A stretch of DNA of 64,000 nucleotides from Nocardia sp. (GTDB taxonomy: Bacteria; Actinomycetota; Actinomycetes; Mycobacteriales; Mycobacteriaceae): the NCBI RefSeq assembly GCF_025465275.1, contig NZ_JAODNK010000074.1, forward strand, positions 124,001 to 188,000. Direction: 5' to 3'. The notes below the pieces were generated by a model that was not told the origin of the DNA, ran no database searches, and saw nothing but the letters and a program-made list of their open reading frames with translations. Positions 34,422 to 43,647 of the stretch are shown here, piece after piece. The position numbers and the translations under genes were made by a program. Each line of letters opens with the position of its first letter. Within the stretch, counting starts at the first letter, position 1.

Positions 34422-35174
34422 ATGACAGGCGAAGTTGCCGGGCGTTTCGATGGCCAGGTCGCAGTGGTGACCGGAGCGTCGTCCGGGCTGGGGCAGGCGG
34501 TGGCGCGGTCGCTGCAGGCGGGCGGGGCCAGGGTCTTCGGCGTCGGGCGCGACAGGGACCGCCTGAGCGCCACCCTCGAGGGCCCCGAAACTGCTTGGCT
34601 GGCAGCCGATCTCGCCGATCCGGCCGCGAGCGCCACGGTGATCGAAGCCTGCGTCGAGCGTTTCGGCGGAGTCGACATCCTGGTCAATGCGGCGGGTGCG
34701 CACACCATGCGCCACACCGCGCAGACCACCGACGCCGACTGGCAGCACGACCTCGCCATCAATCTGAACGCCCCCTTCTTCCTCTCCCGGGCCGCACTCC
34801 CCCACCTGCTCGAACGGCAGGGCAACATAGTCAACGTCGCCTCCATCGCGGGCCTCGAAGGCCAGGCCTACTCGGCCGCCTACTGCGCCGCCAAACACGG
34901 CCTCATCGGCCTCACCCGCGCCATGGCCCTCGAATTCGACGGTCGCGGCATCCGCATCAATGTCGTCTGCCCCGGCGGCATGACCACACCCCTCCTGCAG
35001 AATTTCACCTTCCCCGAAGACCCCGACTACACCCTCATCATGAAAACCGCCGCGGCCCGCGGCCTGATGGACCCCGCCCAGGTGGCCAACGTCATCACCT
35101 TTCTCTGCTCCCCGGAAGCCTCCGCCGTGCACGGCGCCGTCTATACCGTCGACAACGGCAAAATGGCCCTCTGA
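34422..35174 (+). CDS. short-chain dehydrogenase/reductase
   Basis: A 250-residue classical SDR: nucleotide motif TGASSGLG near residue 18, NAAG at about 91, the catalytic Ser in VASIAG and YxxxK in YCAAKHG, and a PGGM segment after the active site. It should oxidise or reduce a hydroxyl or keto group with NAD(P). A clear ribosome site (GGAGACAGG) precedes the ATG. It is 149 bp from the lipoprotein start on the other strand and 95 bp before the acyltransferase. Confidence 0.92.
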   Translation: MTGEVAGRFDGQVAVVTGASSGLGQAVARSLQAGGARVFGVGRDRDRLSATLEGPETAWLAADLADPAASATVIEACVERFGGVDILVNAAGAHTMRHTAQTTDADWQHDLAINLNAPFFLSRAALPHLLERQGNIVNVASIAGLEGQAYSAAYCAAKHGLIGLTRAMALEFDGRGIRINVVCPGGMTTPLLQNFTFPEDPDYTLIMKTAAARGLMDPAQVANVITFLCSPEASAVHGAVYTVDNGKMAL

Positions 35175-35269
35175 AGCGCCTGGGGAGTGGGGGTGGCCAC
35201 GATTCGACTCCGGTCACGATCGCTGGCTATGTTCTTGGCGGTTCTTGTTCGAATTCTTGGGGGTGGGGC

Positions 35270-36568
35270 GTGACGACATCCGATGAGGCTGTTGCGAATC
35301 CGATCGAGCCGGTCGAGGAGAAAGTACGCACACGGGGCGGCCGGTTCGAATTTCTGGATGCGCTTCGAGGTGTGGCGGCCTTGGCGGTAGTGATCGAGCA
35401 TTGTTCGGAGCTGATGTGGCCGGGCTATGAACGATTTTCGGCGGCATACTTCGGGGCCGGCGTGTTCGGGGTCTTTGTCTTCTTTATCGTCAGCGGCTAC
35501 ATCATTCCCGCATCATTGGAGCGAGGGCGGTCGCTGGGCGCGTTCTGGGCAGGCCGGTTCTTCCGGCTGTTCCCGCTGTTCTGGGGCTGCCTGATTGCCG
35601 CGATGATCCTGCATGCCCTGCGCATGTACGGTGGGCCGCCCGGCTGGATGGCCAGCCCCGCATGGAACATCTTCACGAATTTCACCATGGCGCACTGGTT
35701 CATCAGCGGCCCGAACTCTCAGATGGTCGTCGTCGCGTGGACACTCTCCTACGAGCTGGTGTTCTACATGGTGGTGTCGCTGCTGTTCATCGGCAGACTG
35801 AATCGTCGATCGGTGCCGCTGGCCGTGCTTGCGATCGGTTCGATGCTTCTCGCCGAACTGTTCCTGCCGACCTCGATGGTCAACGGCTCCGACGCGAACC
35901 TTGCTACCCGTCTGATCGTCGTGGCTGCGACAGCGGTGGTCGCGGTGTTCTTCGCCCGCCGGGCGGCCACCAGACGCTCGGCCGTCGCCGCGGTCCTACT
36001 CGCATCGCTCGCTATCCCGTTGGTGCTCAACCAACCTGGGCCGTCGGGGTACTCCGCCGCGATCTTCGCCACGATGTTCGTCGGCACGGTGATGTACCGG
36101 ATGACAGCGGGCGAGATCACCGCCAGGCTCGGCTGGGGAGTGTTCGGGCTCGCCGTATGCGCGGTCATCGGGCTCGCACTTCTCCAACAGCCCGCCCTGG
36201 AAACGAAACTCGGCGTCCTGGTCACCTGGAAGCACAATGCCATCACCATGGCCGCCGCCTACCTGCTGTTCGCGGCGACGCTACTGCTGCGCCGGTATTC
36301 CTTCCCGCGCCCATTGCTGTTCCTGGGACGAATCAGCTACTCGCTGTACTTCGTGCACGCCCTGGCAATCAACTTCCTACCCAAATGGACGGTGTCGGTC
36401 GCTGGTATCCCCGCGGCCTGGCTCACCTGGTGCACATGGGTATTCGGCTCGATCGCCCTCGCCACCCTGACCTACCACAAGGTCGAGAAACCCTTCCTCA
36501 ACCTCGGTCACCGCGTGATCGCCAAAATGGACGCGCGGGCCCAACCGATAGCAATCGCAGCGAAGTGA
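35270..36568 (+). CDS. membrane acyltransferase 3 family (OafA/YrhL-like)
   Basis: A 432-residue polytopic protein, start GTG 35270. FEFLDALRGVAALAVVIEHC carries the Arg/His of acyltransferase family 3 (His near 58), and GVFVFFIVSGYIIPASLERG and FWAGRFFRLFPLFW follow as conserved. About ten membrane helices. Such enzymes O-acetylate or acylate sugars and peptidoglycan-type polymers at the membrane. It ends directly at a strong bidirectional terminator. Confidence 0.9.
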   Translation: MTTSDEAVANPIEPVEEKVRTRGGRFEFLDALRGVAALAVVIEHCSELMWPGYERFSAAYFGAGVFGVFVFFIVSGYIIPASLERGRSLGAFWAGRFFRLFPLFWGCLIAAMILHALRMYGGPPGWMASPAWNIFTNFTMAHWFISGPNSQMVVVAWTLSYELVFYMVVSLLFIGRLNRRSVPLAVLAIGSMLLAELFLPTSMVNGSDANLATRLIVVAATAVVAVFFARRAATRRSAVAAVLLASLAIPLVLNQPGPSGYSAAIFATMFVGTVMYRMTAGEITARLGWGVFGLAVCAVIGLALLQQPALETKLGVLVTWKHNAITMAAAYLLFAATLLLRRYSFPRPLLFLGRISYSLYFVHALAINFLPKWTVSVAGIPAAWLTWCTWVFGSIALATLTYHKVEKPFLNLGHRVIAKMDARAQPIAIAAK

Positions 36569-36598
36569 CTGAAAGCCCTGGCAAGCCAGGGCTTTCAG
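36569..36598. terminator. bidirectional hairpin terminator
   Basis: CTGAAAGCCCTGG and CCAGGGCTTTCAG form a perfect 13-bp stem with a CAAG loop, starting right after the acyltransferase stop. It separates two convergent genes. Confidence 0.8.
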
Positions 36599-36608
36599 CA
36601 GGGTGATG

Positions 36609-37076
36609 CTACTTCTGAGCCGAAAGGCTGCTCAGGAGACCGCCGATCACCGGAATAGACCCTGCGCTACCTGTCCCACCGGTCGACGGTGAGCAAGTTG
36701 TGCCGGCGGGAGCACTCTGAACGATATCGATGTACCGCACCAGCGAGCCATTGCGGTATTCCATGCCCTGGCCGTTGTAGGGGTAGACCCAGAGTCCGGT
36801 GGTGTTGCCAGCCGCAGTCGGCGTCCACTGGAAGGTCACGTCCTTGCCGGCCACATACGCGGCTGCGGTGGAGGGGATCGGGGTGAGGCTTCCGCCGCTC
36901 GGTGCCACCACCAATACCAGCTGGTTATCGGTGATCGGGAGGCCCGCCATGACCGACGCGGCGTCGGCGGCGGGCAGGGTGACCGTATAGGTCGTACCGA
37001 CGCAGTAAGCCGTCGAGCTGGTAATAGAGCCCTGCGCGGATGCAGTCGCGCCCGTGACGATGGTGGCCACCCCCAA
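36609..37076 (-). CDS. small secreted protein, export signal possibly broken
   Basis: About 155 residues from TTG 37076. The mature part begins after ATASAQG and carries CVGTTYTVTLPAAD, FQWTPTAAGNTTGLWVYPYN and a Gly/Ser tail; two Cys may bond. No family is recognised, but the style is that of nocardial secreted proteins. Directly upstream in frame is LAAAAALG preceded by TAA and then GRAIA, as if one signal peptide were interrupted by a stop codon. The start is therefore uncertain: TTG 37076, GTG 37070, or a GTG further up now cut off by the stop. Confidence 0.55.
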   Translation of the reverse strand: MGVATIVTGATASAQGSITSSTAYCVGTTYTVTLPAADAASVMAGLPITDNQLVLVVAPSGGSLTPIPSTAAAYVAGKDVTFQWTPTAAGNTTGLWVYPYNGQGMEYRNGSLVRYIDIVQSAPAGTTCSPSTGGTGSAGSIPVIGGLLSSLSAQK

Positions 37077-37334
37077 CGCCGCGGCTGCGGCGAGTTACGC
37101 GATTGCCCTGCCCGGAAATCCGGGTCGAAACCACACCTTCGGCCGAAGTGGTTCCCCGCCGCGCGGGGATACCGCACTTCCACTGCACTCCAAGCACTTT
37201 CGAGGTTTCAAATTCGATGTGGCACCTCTTGACGGTTGCCTACAGCACGTCTGCGGACTGTAGCGATTGGGCGCACTCGACCCCACTACGGTCCAGGAGC
37301 GAACACAGGTCTAACCGATGAGCGGAGGTGCGGG

Positions 37335-37907
37335 TCAGAAGCCGTAGGGGCCTGCGGGGTGCGAGCCGAGAGGGTATGGCGTGTACACCGGTGCGGGGCG
37401 GAAGTGGGCGCTGGATTGTTTGATCCACAAAAAGATCACGGCGGCGAGGCCGACAAGCCAAGTCAGGAAGGTGATCACGGCCGCGATCCCGGTCTCGTTC
37501 CCCCTGATCGTCGAGTACAGAATGCTCAATGTGGACAAGCCGAAGAGAACCGACCCGGTGATGCGCGCCCAGTTCTTTCCGGCACGATTCGAGAACGCCA
37601 TCCAGATCCAGAGCCCGACGGAGATCAACGAGATCGCGAAGGCGACTGCGATGATCGCATCGACCTGACTGTCGGCCAGTTTACCGTGGGCGTTGTGGGT
37701 CGCCCTCTCGCGCACGCCCGCCAACTGGGTGAAGTCGTACAACAGACCCACGAGGGTGAGCGCGGCACCGGCCAGCATCAGATAGAAGGCATAGGTGACC
37801 GTCCGCGGCCGCGGTTGGCCTGGCGTCGGCCCACCCGGATACCCCGCCGCTCCGAACGGTTCGTAAGAATACGACTCCGGCCAGGGCTGCAATTCCTCGC
37901 TCGTCAC
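37335..37907 (-). CDS. membrane protein of unknown function
   Basis: A 190-residue protein with a Pro/Gly/Tyr-rich cytoplasmic N-terminus (residues 1-35), then four helices (VTYAFYLMLAGAALTLVGLLY, IIAVAFAISLISVGLWIWM, ITGSVLFGLSTLSILY, AAVITFLTWLVGLAAVIFLW) and another Pro-rich tail. This layout is common in actinobacterial proteins of unknown role. No catalytic motif. The start is ATG 37907. Confidence 0.75.
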   Translation of the reverse strand: MTSEELQPWPESYSYEPFGAAGYPGGPTPGQPRPRTVTYAFYLMLAGAALTLVGLLYDFTQLAGVRERATHNAHGKLADSQVDAIIAVAFAISLISVGLWIWMAFSNRAGKNWARITGSVLFGLSTLSILYSTIRGNETGIAAVITFLTWLVGLAAVIFLWIKQSSAHFRPAPVYTPYPLGSHPAGPYGF

Positions 37908-38647
37908 ATCGGCTCTCTCTCGAATTCCCGGACATGCCGGGGTGATTCATCTTGTCACCGATGAACCACGAGAGCTGTTCGAACCGAAACAACGAAGGTT
38001 CAGAGTATGCGCCATCAGCGACTCGAACCCCGGACCCGCTGTTCCAAGGGGGTCCGGATCCCACCGGTCCCCGGTGCCGCCGCCGGGATGGATTGGGCGG
38101 CAGCTCGATTCGGAGATGAACTCGTGGCGCCCCAGAGGCTCCCTGACCTACACCGTGGACTGACAGCGGGGTGGAACCAGGCACGATGCCGATCAAGCTG
38201 CTGATCTGCCAGCAGTTCGCAGTGCCCGGGGTGACACGTACAGCATCTACAACAACACCCACCCGCCGTGAACTGCGGATTTCCGCCGATATGAGGATAG
38301 TTAGGCGGGTTTATCGTCGATCACCGGTGATTCGCACTGAGCGGTCGGCAGCCCAGTTGGCTGAGCTTCGGTCCTACCACCAGTCTTAAGTAGCCGATTA
38401 GCGCACCGATCATCCGCTCCTGGCAGCTGACCCAGATCCTGGCCAGCTCGGTGCTGACATCAGCCCTGAGTAGCCCGCGCTGTTCCAACCGGCCAGCTCG
38501 GGGGTACGCGGGGGCAAGCCACCATGCGGATCCGAGGCCGTCCAACGCGCATGTGATCCTGTCCACAGCCTTCTAACAGTTACTGTTCAGCTACAGATAG
38601 ATGGGTTGTCCCAGAGCAGTTCCGAGCCATCTCCACAGGAGGACCGT
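37908..38647. other. 740-bp gene-poor region with decayed coding traces
   Basis: No intact gene is supported. Short coding-like pieces appear on the + strand in different frames, for example GSLTYTVD ending near 38163 and GDTYSIYNNTHPP ending near 38271, which look like fragments of a decayed secreted protein. A T-loop-like sequence near 38010-38035 does not fold as a tRNA. Base composition falls below that of neighbouring genes. Confidence 0.4.
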
Positions 38648-38932
38648 ATGAAGCAGCGTGCAGCGATACTGGCCGCAGCGGTGAGCACCGCCCTCGCGGC
38701 GCCACTGTTGATGACAGCCACCGCGAACGCCGACGTGTGGCAGCCGGTCCCGGGCATTTCGATCCCGCTACCCGACGGCGTGTTCCGAGGTCTGCCCGGC
38801 GTCATCGCCACCCCGCCGCCCGGGCCCGTGCCGACCGAAGGCGCACCCTGCGAAGGCGATGGTCACTGGGTGCACCTCGACGGCGGCAACGCCGCCCATT
38901 ACGGCACCGAATGGCTGTGCGCCCACAACTGA
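38648..38932 (+). CDS. small secreted protein with EGAPCEGDG motif
   Basis: A 94-residue exported protein with a perfect ribosome site (AGGAGGACCGT) and ATG 38648. The signal peptide covers about residues 1-28 (LAAPLLMTATANAD). The mature protein is Pro/Gly-rich and ends in EGAPCEGDGHWVHLDGG followed by HYGTEWLCAHN, with two Cys that may form one disulphide. Unknown function. A broken relative with the same C-terminal domain lies at 39282-39830, so the pair arose by local duplication. Confidence 0.7.
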   Translation: MKQRAAILAAAVSTALAAPLLMTATANADVWQPVPGISIPLPDGVFRGLPGVIATPPPGPVPTEGAPCEGDGHWVHLDGGNAAHYGTEWLCAHN

Positions 38933-39281
38933 CACCCGCCCAGGAATGCCGGGTCCGAACGTGCGGGCGGGGTGCTGGCAACAGCTCTACCCGCCCGTCT
39001 CGATTGTCGGCCGGCCCAAGCGTAAAGCAGGGCAGCCTCGGGGCGCGGTCGGCGGTGGGGTCGATCCCGCGCTGACCGAATCAGCCACGCGCCCGAATCC
39101 TCACCTATCGCTGACCGTGTTGATCGGAATCGAACTCCTGCGGGATGCACCACGTGACAGCGCGACAACATCGCAACCTGTTGCTGTGAGTCACACCGCG
39201 CACGGCTCAGCTGCGGTCACCGAAAAACAACCGCGAGCCGGGCACACCGATCACTGGAACCGACTTCTACATTGATCTGCC
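38933..39281. other. 349-bp intergenic region
   Basis: Between the two related small secreted-protein genes. No ORF with normal codon use and no repeat or RNA gene was seen. Confidence 0.4.
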
Positions 39282-39830
39282 ATGGCTATAGTTCAGCTAC
39301 CCGCATATCAAGCGTCCAGTACATCGGCGCGCTCGCTGAGCCTGATCGCGGCTCACGTACCGCCGCCGCGACCGGTGCCCACTACGCCCGCTCAGCGCGG
39401 CGCGGATGGGTCCACCGGCAACAATCTGAGCGCCGAATACTGCGCGAAGAACCAAGATCCGGGATGTCCGCTCGGTAGCTACATCGCCCCCAATGCCATC
39501 CCGAACCCGAACGGCGACGGTACCTGGGTGCCCTGCGAGGGCACGATCTGCACCAACCCCAACCACGGCGCAGGCCCGGACACCACCGCCCCCGAAACGT
39601 CCGCACCGGTCGACATACCCTCGACCACCCCGCAGAGTTCGGGACAGGTCGAAGGCGCCCCCTGCGAGGGCGACGGCCGGTGGGTCCACCTGGACGCGGG
39701 CAACGCCGGCCACTATGGCACCGACCGAATGGCTCTGCCAGCACTGACCGTCGAATCGGCCGAATCCTTCCCGAGGGTGAACGATTCGGCCGATTCTCCG
39801 CGCAACCCGTCGTCACACCGGAAGAGCTAG
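39282..39830 (+). pseudogene. relative of the 38648 secreted protein, frameshifted
   Basis: The frame encodes a middle part with two Cys (WVPCEGTICTNPNHG) and then EGAPCEGDGRWVHLDAG and HYGT, homologous to the end of the 38648 gene. There, HYGT continues EWLCAHN and stops. Here a tandem CCGA duplication (CCGACCGA, 39722-39729) shifts the frame, giving DRMALPALTVES and a longer tail; removing the extra 4 bp would give EWLCQH and a stop. The N-terminus has no signal peptide. So it is probably a pseudogene, broken at both ends. Confidence 0.5.
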
Positions 39831-39848
39831 AACGGGAACATCCGCTCT

Positions 39849-39903
39849 TGCCGCGACCCGCGCGTTGGTCAGCCGCCCAAACTGGCTGGCCGACAGTGCT
39901 TCC
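39849..39903. repeat. 55-bp direct repeat, copy A
   Basis: It matches copy B at 41046-41100 with about 6 differences in 55 bp. On the minus strand both copies read EALSA(S/N)(Q/H)FGR(L/P)TNARVAA, ending in or near a stop codon, so the repeat may be the tail of a duplicated coding sequence. Confidence 0.7.
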
Positions 39904-40023
39904 CAACACCCGCACATGCCGATTCCAGGGCATTCCCTCGATTCGGCCATGACGGTGCTCATGACCGAATGGCAACTGCACGTATCCCTGGCTGAGCTGC
40001 GCCGGTCGTTCGACTTACGCTGG

Positions 40024-40878
40024 TCAGTGCGCATCCGATGCCACGATGCGGTCGAGGATATCGGCGATTTCGTCGCTGTGCAGTCGTACTCCCATATGGC
40101 TGGTATCGACCGTGTGGACGTCGAAGCGATTGCCAGGAGTGAGTTCATCGGCCTCGGCGATCATCTTGTCCTGCAAGTCGATAGGTATGGCCCGATCCTG
40201 GGCAAGCCGGATATAGGTTCGCGGAATCCGACCCCACGTCGCCGCGTCCACACGGGAATCGGCGGCAAGCACCTGCGCGGAGTCAGCCGGCTCCAACGTA
40301 TTCAAGCAAACACGGAACTGCTCATCGGTGGCATCAGCCATCAGTCCCGCCTTGAGTACCTGTAGCAACTGCGGGTCGGCCGCGCGCCAGTTGACCATGG
40401 ATTCGGCGACATCGTGATGGCCGAGGGTGGCCAAGTACGCTGCCACGCTGGGTAGCTCGACGCAGCACCAGGCCGAGATGTAGACGATGCGGGCCAGCAG
40501 GTCGGGCACCCTGTTGCCGACGCCGCTGATGGTCGCGCCACCTCCACTGGTCCCGGCAAGCACTACCGGCCCGAACTGCGCGACCCGGCGAACCATGGAC
40601 TCGACGTGGGCGACGTTGTCTTCCAGCGTCACCGCGGCCAGTGGTGAGGATTGTGCAGTAAACGCCCTCAAGTCCTGCGGTGATTGGTACGACAGCGGGA
40701 AACACGCGTCGATCCCGTGGCCTGGCAGATCAACCGCGAGCGCACGGTGCCCGAGTAATGCAAGCTCTTGAAGCAGTGATGACCACGCTGCGGCATTGCC
40801 GTGCGCTCCGTGCACGAGGACGAACGTCGGTCGGCCATCCCAACGTTCACTACCGCTATCACCAGCTATGCCCGCCAT
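40024..40878 (-). CDS. alpha/beta hydrolase
   Basis: A 284-residue serine hydrolase: FVLVHGAHGNAAAW (oxyanion), AVDLPGHGIDA, nucleophile elbow LAGTSGGGATI (Ser about residue 111), and SHMGVRL near the end for the catalytic His. It resembles the salicylate esterase/hydroxynitrile lyase-like group (AB hydrolase 6). Cytoplasmic, substrate unknown. It lies between the two copies of the 55-bp direct repeat, so it may have moved or been duplicated with them. Confidence 0.85.
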   Translation of the reverse strand: MAGIAGDSGSERWDGRPTFVLVHGAHGNAAAWSSLLQELALLGHRALAVDLPGHGIDACFPLSYQSPQDLRAFTAQSSPLAAVTLEDNVAHVESMVRRVAQFGPVVLAGTSGGGATISGVGNRVPDLLARIVYISAWCCVELPSVAAYLATLGHHDVAESMVNWRAADPQLLQVLKAGLMADATDEQFRVCLNTLEPADSAQVLAADSRVDAATWGRIPRTYIRLAQDRAIPIDLQDKMIAEADELTPGNRFDVHTVDTSHMGVRLHSDEIADILDRIVASDAH

Positions 40879-41244
40879 GAACTCCCCCTGTCGTAGTACT
40901 CACCACTCAGCCACACTGGCACACCAATCCGTCGACCATTGTCGACACCCCGACTATCCAGGGCGAGATCGACTGGGGTACACGCAATTCGGGGGATCTC
41001 TAAGCCCAGCGGCCTCAGGCCAGTTGCGCGATCAACGCACTAATCTGCCGCGACCCGCGCGTTGGTCGGCCGTCCGAAATGGTTGGCCGACAGCGCTTCC
41101 TGGTGCGCACTCATGCCGAGTTGAGCGCGTTCACGAGATGAGGGTGCGGCGACGTAAACCAAGTTGCGGTCCAGCTCAGTGTTGATGACCCGCTGCTCGA
41201 CTCTGCTTCTGGGGCAACCCGATTCACTCCCCCGCTGGCCGCGC
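40879..41244. other. gene-free region holding repeat copy B
   Basis: Nothing coding is supported apart from the minus-strand tail reading MSAHQEALSANHFGRPTN within repeat copy B (41046-41100), a 24-codon ORF ended by TAG. Confidence 0.4.
41046..41100. repeat. 55-bp direct repeat, copy B
   Basis: Second copy of the repeat at 39849-39903. The two copies bracket 1.14 kb containing the alpha/beta hydrolase gene. Confidence 0.7.
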
Positions 41245-41502
41245 TCAGTGCAGAGCCGACGGCATGCAGTCGGAGGTCACCTTGTCGCCGGTTTCGAGGA
41301 ACAGCGTCGTCGGGCTGGTGACGGTGCCGGTCAACGACTGCTGTGGCCACCCCGAGCTGCCGGAGACGAGGTCGCGCATCCGCCCGTTGCTGCCGCGGTC
41401 GATCCGGAAGTAGCACGACTGCGAGCCGGGGTAGGGCGCGATCCCATTGTTGCCGTAGTGGAAGGTGAAGCCGTTGTCCGCCTCCCAGGTGATCAGGGGC
41501 AG
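41245..41502 (-). pseudogene. 5'-truncated secreted-protein gene
   Basis: An open frame of 85 codons with coding character but no start: it begins after an in-frame TAG at 41503 with LPLITWEADNGFTFHYG and runs through CYFRIDRGSNGRMRDLVSG to a normal stop at 41245. Two Cys and the aromatic-rich style suggest the C-terminal part of an exported protein. The truncation point lies at the left edge of the integrase region, so insertion of that element may have cut the gene. No N-terminal half was found elsewhere in the window. Confidence 0.5.
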
Positions 41503-41572
41503 CTATGCTGAAATCTGTAGTCGGACAGTGCAAATCGTGGGTCCGGTCTTGCGAGCTGTTGCATTGGCGTCG

Positions 41573-41604
41573 GACGGTGAGGTGAGGTTCGAATCGACAC
41601 CGTC
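41573..41604. repeat. inverted repeat left of the integrase
   Basis: GACGGTG and CACCGTC form 7-bp arms around an 18-nt loop containing GGTTCGAATC, a T-loop-like sequence. It could be part of an attachment site, but no matching copy was found at the right end. Confidence 0.3.
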
Positions 41605-41667
41605 GCGACCTGCGTTTCTGTCGTTTTCGATTCACAACAAGAGCAATTTAACGAAGCACTGGCTACG

Positions 41668-43213
41668 ATGCTCAAGCACTCCGCGGGAGGTCCGGTCGAA
41701 CCCGCTTGCGACGAATTCGGCCTGCCCATCCCGGCCGACCCCAACCGGCCGAACGGTCGCAAGAAGCAGGTGCAGCAGCAGGAGACCTACCCCAACCGCG
41801 AAGCCGCCGAAGCCCGCCGCGACGAGCTGAACGCCGCCCGGCACACCACAGGCACCAGCGCTCTCGCTGAAGCGCGCAAGGCGGGCGACCTGCCGTTCGG
41901 GTACTACGCCAAGGCTTGGCTGGACAGCTTGCAGGTCAAGGTGAAGCAGGGTCGCCTGAAGCAGAACACCTTGGACGGGTACGAGGCCAACCTCCAGCGC
42001 TACGCATTGAAGATGTTCAGCTCCAAGGCGATTGCCGCAATCACCCCGCACGACTGCGAGGAGTTCTTAGCCGCGCTCGTCCGGCAGAAGTCGCGCCAGG
42101 GCGCAGACGGCCAACTGGACAACACCCTCTCGCCTGCCACCGTGAAACACGGCTGGGGCACGTTCCGGCGGGTACTCAAGTACGCGGTGCGACACGACGC
42201 CATCCCGTCCAATCCGGCCGACCGGGTGGACTTCGACACCAACCGTGCCACCGGGGATCACGAAGGCTTCGAACACAATCCGCTCACCGCCGAACGGGTG
42301 GCCCGGCTGAGCGCGACCATCGCGGGCGAACTAGTCACCACACCGAGCGGGGCCGCGTCAGGCACCTCTGCGATTCCCTCCGCTCATCGCTTGCCCGGCT
42401 ATCCCATCTACGGGCTGATGGTGAGCTTTCTGGCGTACACCGGGCTGCGCGCCAGCGAGAACGCCGGGCTCGAGGTGCGAGACCTGGAATTCCACATCGC
42501 ACCGAACGTGATCCGCTGCACGGTGCACGTCCGCCGGACCAAGACCCGTAAGAGCACCGGCACTCCAGGTAAGTCGGAATGGGTCACCAGTACGCCAAAG
42601 TCCAAGCGCAGCAAGCGCTCTGTCCCACTCCCGGCTTGCAGCGCGGCTGTACGCCTATCTCCATGGCGGGCCAGGCAGCGACCCAGCCATTCGCCACGCT
42701 CGCTCCGCGGAACTGACTGCGCCCTTGTGGCCAAGTCGCCAGAACGGAGGAGGCTACAGACCCACCGGGCAGCGCTACGCGGTCCCGCTGGACTGGTCTC
42801 AGCCGATGGCCATGGGCGCGTTCTACGACACCATTTTCCGCCCCGCGCTCGGCGCCCTGGGTCTGCCGGTCAGCGCTCCCGAGATACCCGCCACCCAGAA
42901 CACTCCCGCCATCCCGGCCACGCGCGGCGTACGCCTGCATGACCTGCGTCATACCTTCGCCGTGATGCAGCTGATGGCCGGTACGCACTACATGCAGGTG
43001 TCAAAGTGGTTGGGGCACAGCACTTTCACATTGACCCTGAATACCTACGGTGACTGGATTCCCGAAGAGGAGGGCGGCGCAGGCAACAACCTCCCCGAAC
43101 CGCCCAAGGCGCTCGGCTCTGCGACAGGGCAGCCATCTGTAACGGAAAGCATTGCGGCTGAGGCGATTCCGTCTAACGTGGTGTCACTGTTTGGTCGGCG
43201 CTCGGCAGGCTAA
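41668..43213 (+). pseudogene. tyrosine recombinase (phage-type integrase), frameshifted
   Basis: The first frame (from ATG 41668) carries the AP2-like/SAM-like arm and core-binding domain (DLPFGYYAKAWLDSLQ, TLDGYEANLQRYALKMF) and the first catalytic Arg (FLAYTGLRASENAGLEV). At about 42635-42645 the frame is lost, and coding continues one frame over with LAARLYAYLHGGPGSD and the catalytic box LHDLRHTFAVMQL, WLGHS and the nucleophile Tyr in LNTYGDW. Together they make a full integrase of about 500 residues, so this copy is inactive unless the shift is an error. It identifies an integrated element. Confidence 0.8.
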
Positions 43214-43575
43214 CGATCACAGTGCAATGAGATCGTAGAACTCCAGGTCGTAGTCGAACGGCAGATGCCACCGTTCCTCGTAGGGTGCGTGGTCCAACAC
43301 TTGTGGTCCAACACTTGCGGATGGCGCACCCACACCGAGACTCCGGGCGCGGTTCCAGGTGGAGCCGTGTCGGCCTCATTCCGAGCCACCCTCAGGATTT
43401 TCACCTGGTAGTTAACTCCTGCGTCCTCATGGTGGAACCCAAGAAAGCGTCCGACGCGACTCTCGTTCAGATCGTCGGCTTTGATGTGCTGGACTGCTGC
43501 GATACCTTCGGTCTCCGGGCCGCCCACAATCCTGGACAGCCGAATTTCGGGATCGTTTTCATTCTCACTCGTCAT
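43210..43575 (-). pseudogene. hypothetical element protein with frameshifting tandem duplication
   Basis: From ATG 43575 (MTSENENDPEIRLSRIVGG) the frame encodes about 85 ordered residues (VGRFLGFHHEDAGVNYQVKILRVARNE, APGVSVWVRHPQVLDH) and then an atypical tail KCWTTHPTRNGG to 43210. A 14-bp tandem duplication (43290-43317) causes the switch. Without it the frame would read DHAPYEERWHLPFDYDLEF and stop 3 bp before the integrase end, a far more natural C-terminus. No family is recognised. Confidence 0.5.
43290..43317. repeat. 14-bp perfect tandem duplication
   Basis: TGGTCCAACACTTG occurs twice in a row. Its length is not a multiple of three and it shifts the frame of the gene at 43210-43575. 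Confidence 0.85.
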
Positions 43576-43647
43576 AACTAGCATTCTTCCAGCAATCGCT
43601 AACGCTGCGCGGCACTCTTCGCAGAATGCCATCGCTCGCGGGCTGAC

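Noticed and set aside
38005..38045. T-loop-like ACTCGAACC sequence resembling a minus-strand tRNA end
   Set aside because: Only three of five T-stem pairs form and no acceptor or anticodon stem can be built.
41580..41605. GGTTCGAATC near the integrase as a possible attachment core or tRNA end
   Set aside because: It does not extend into a tRNA fold, and no matching copy exists at the right end of the element; kept only as an inverted repeat.
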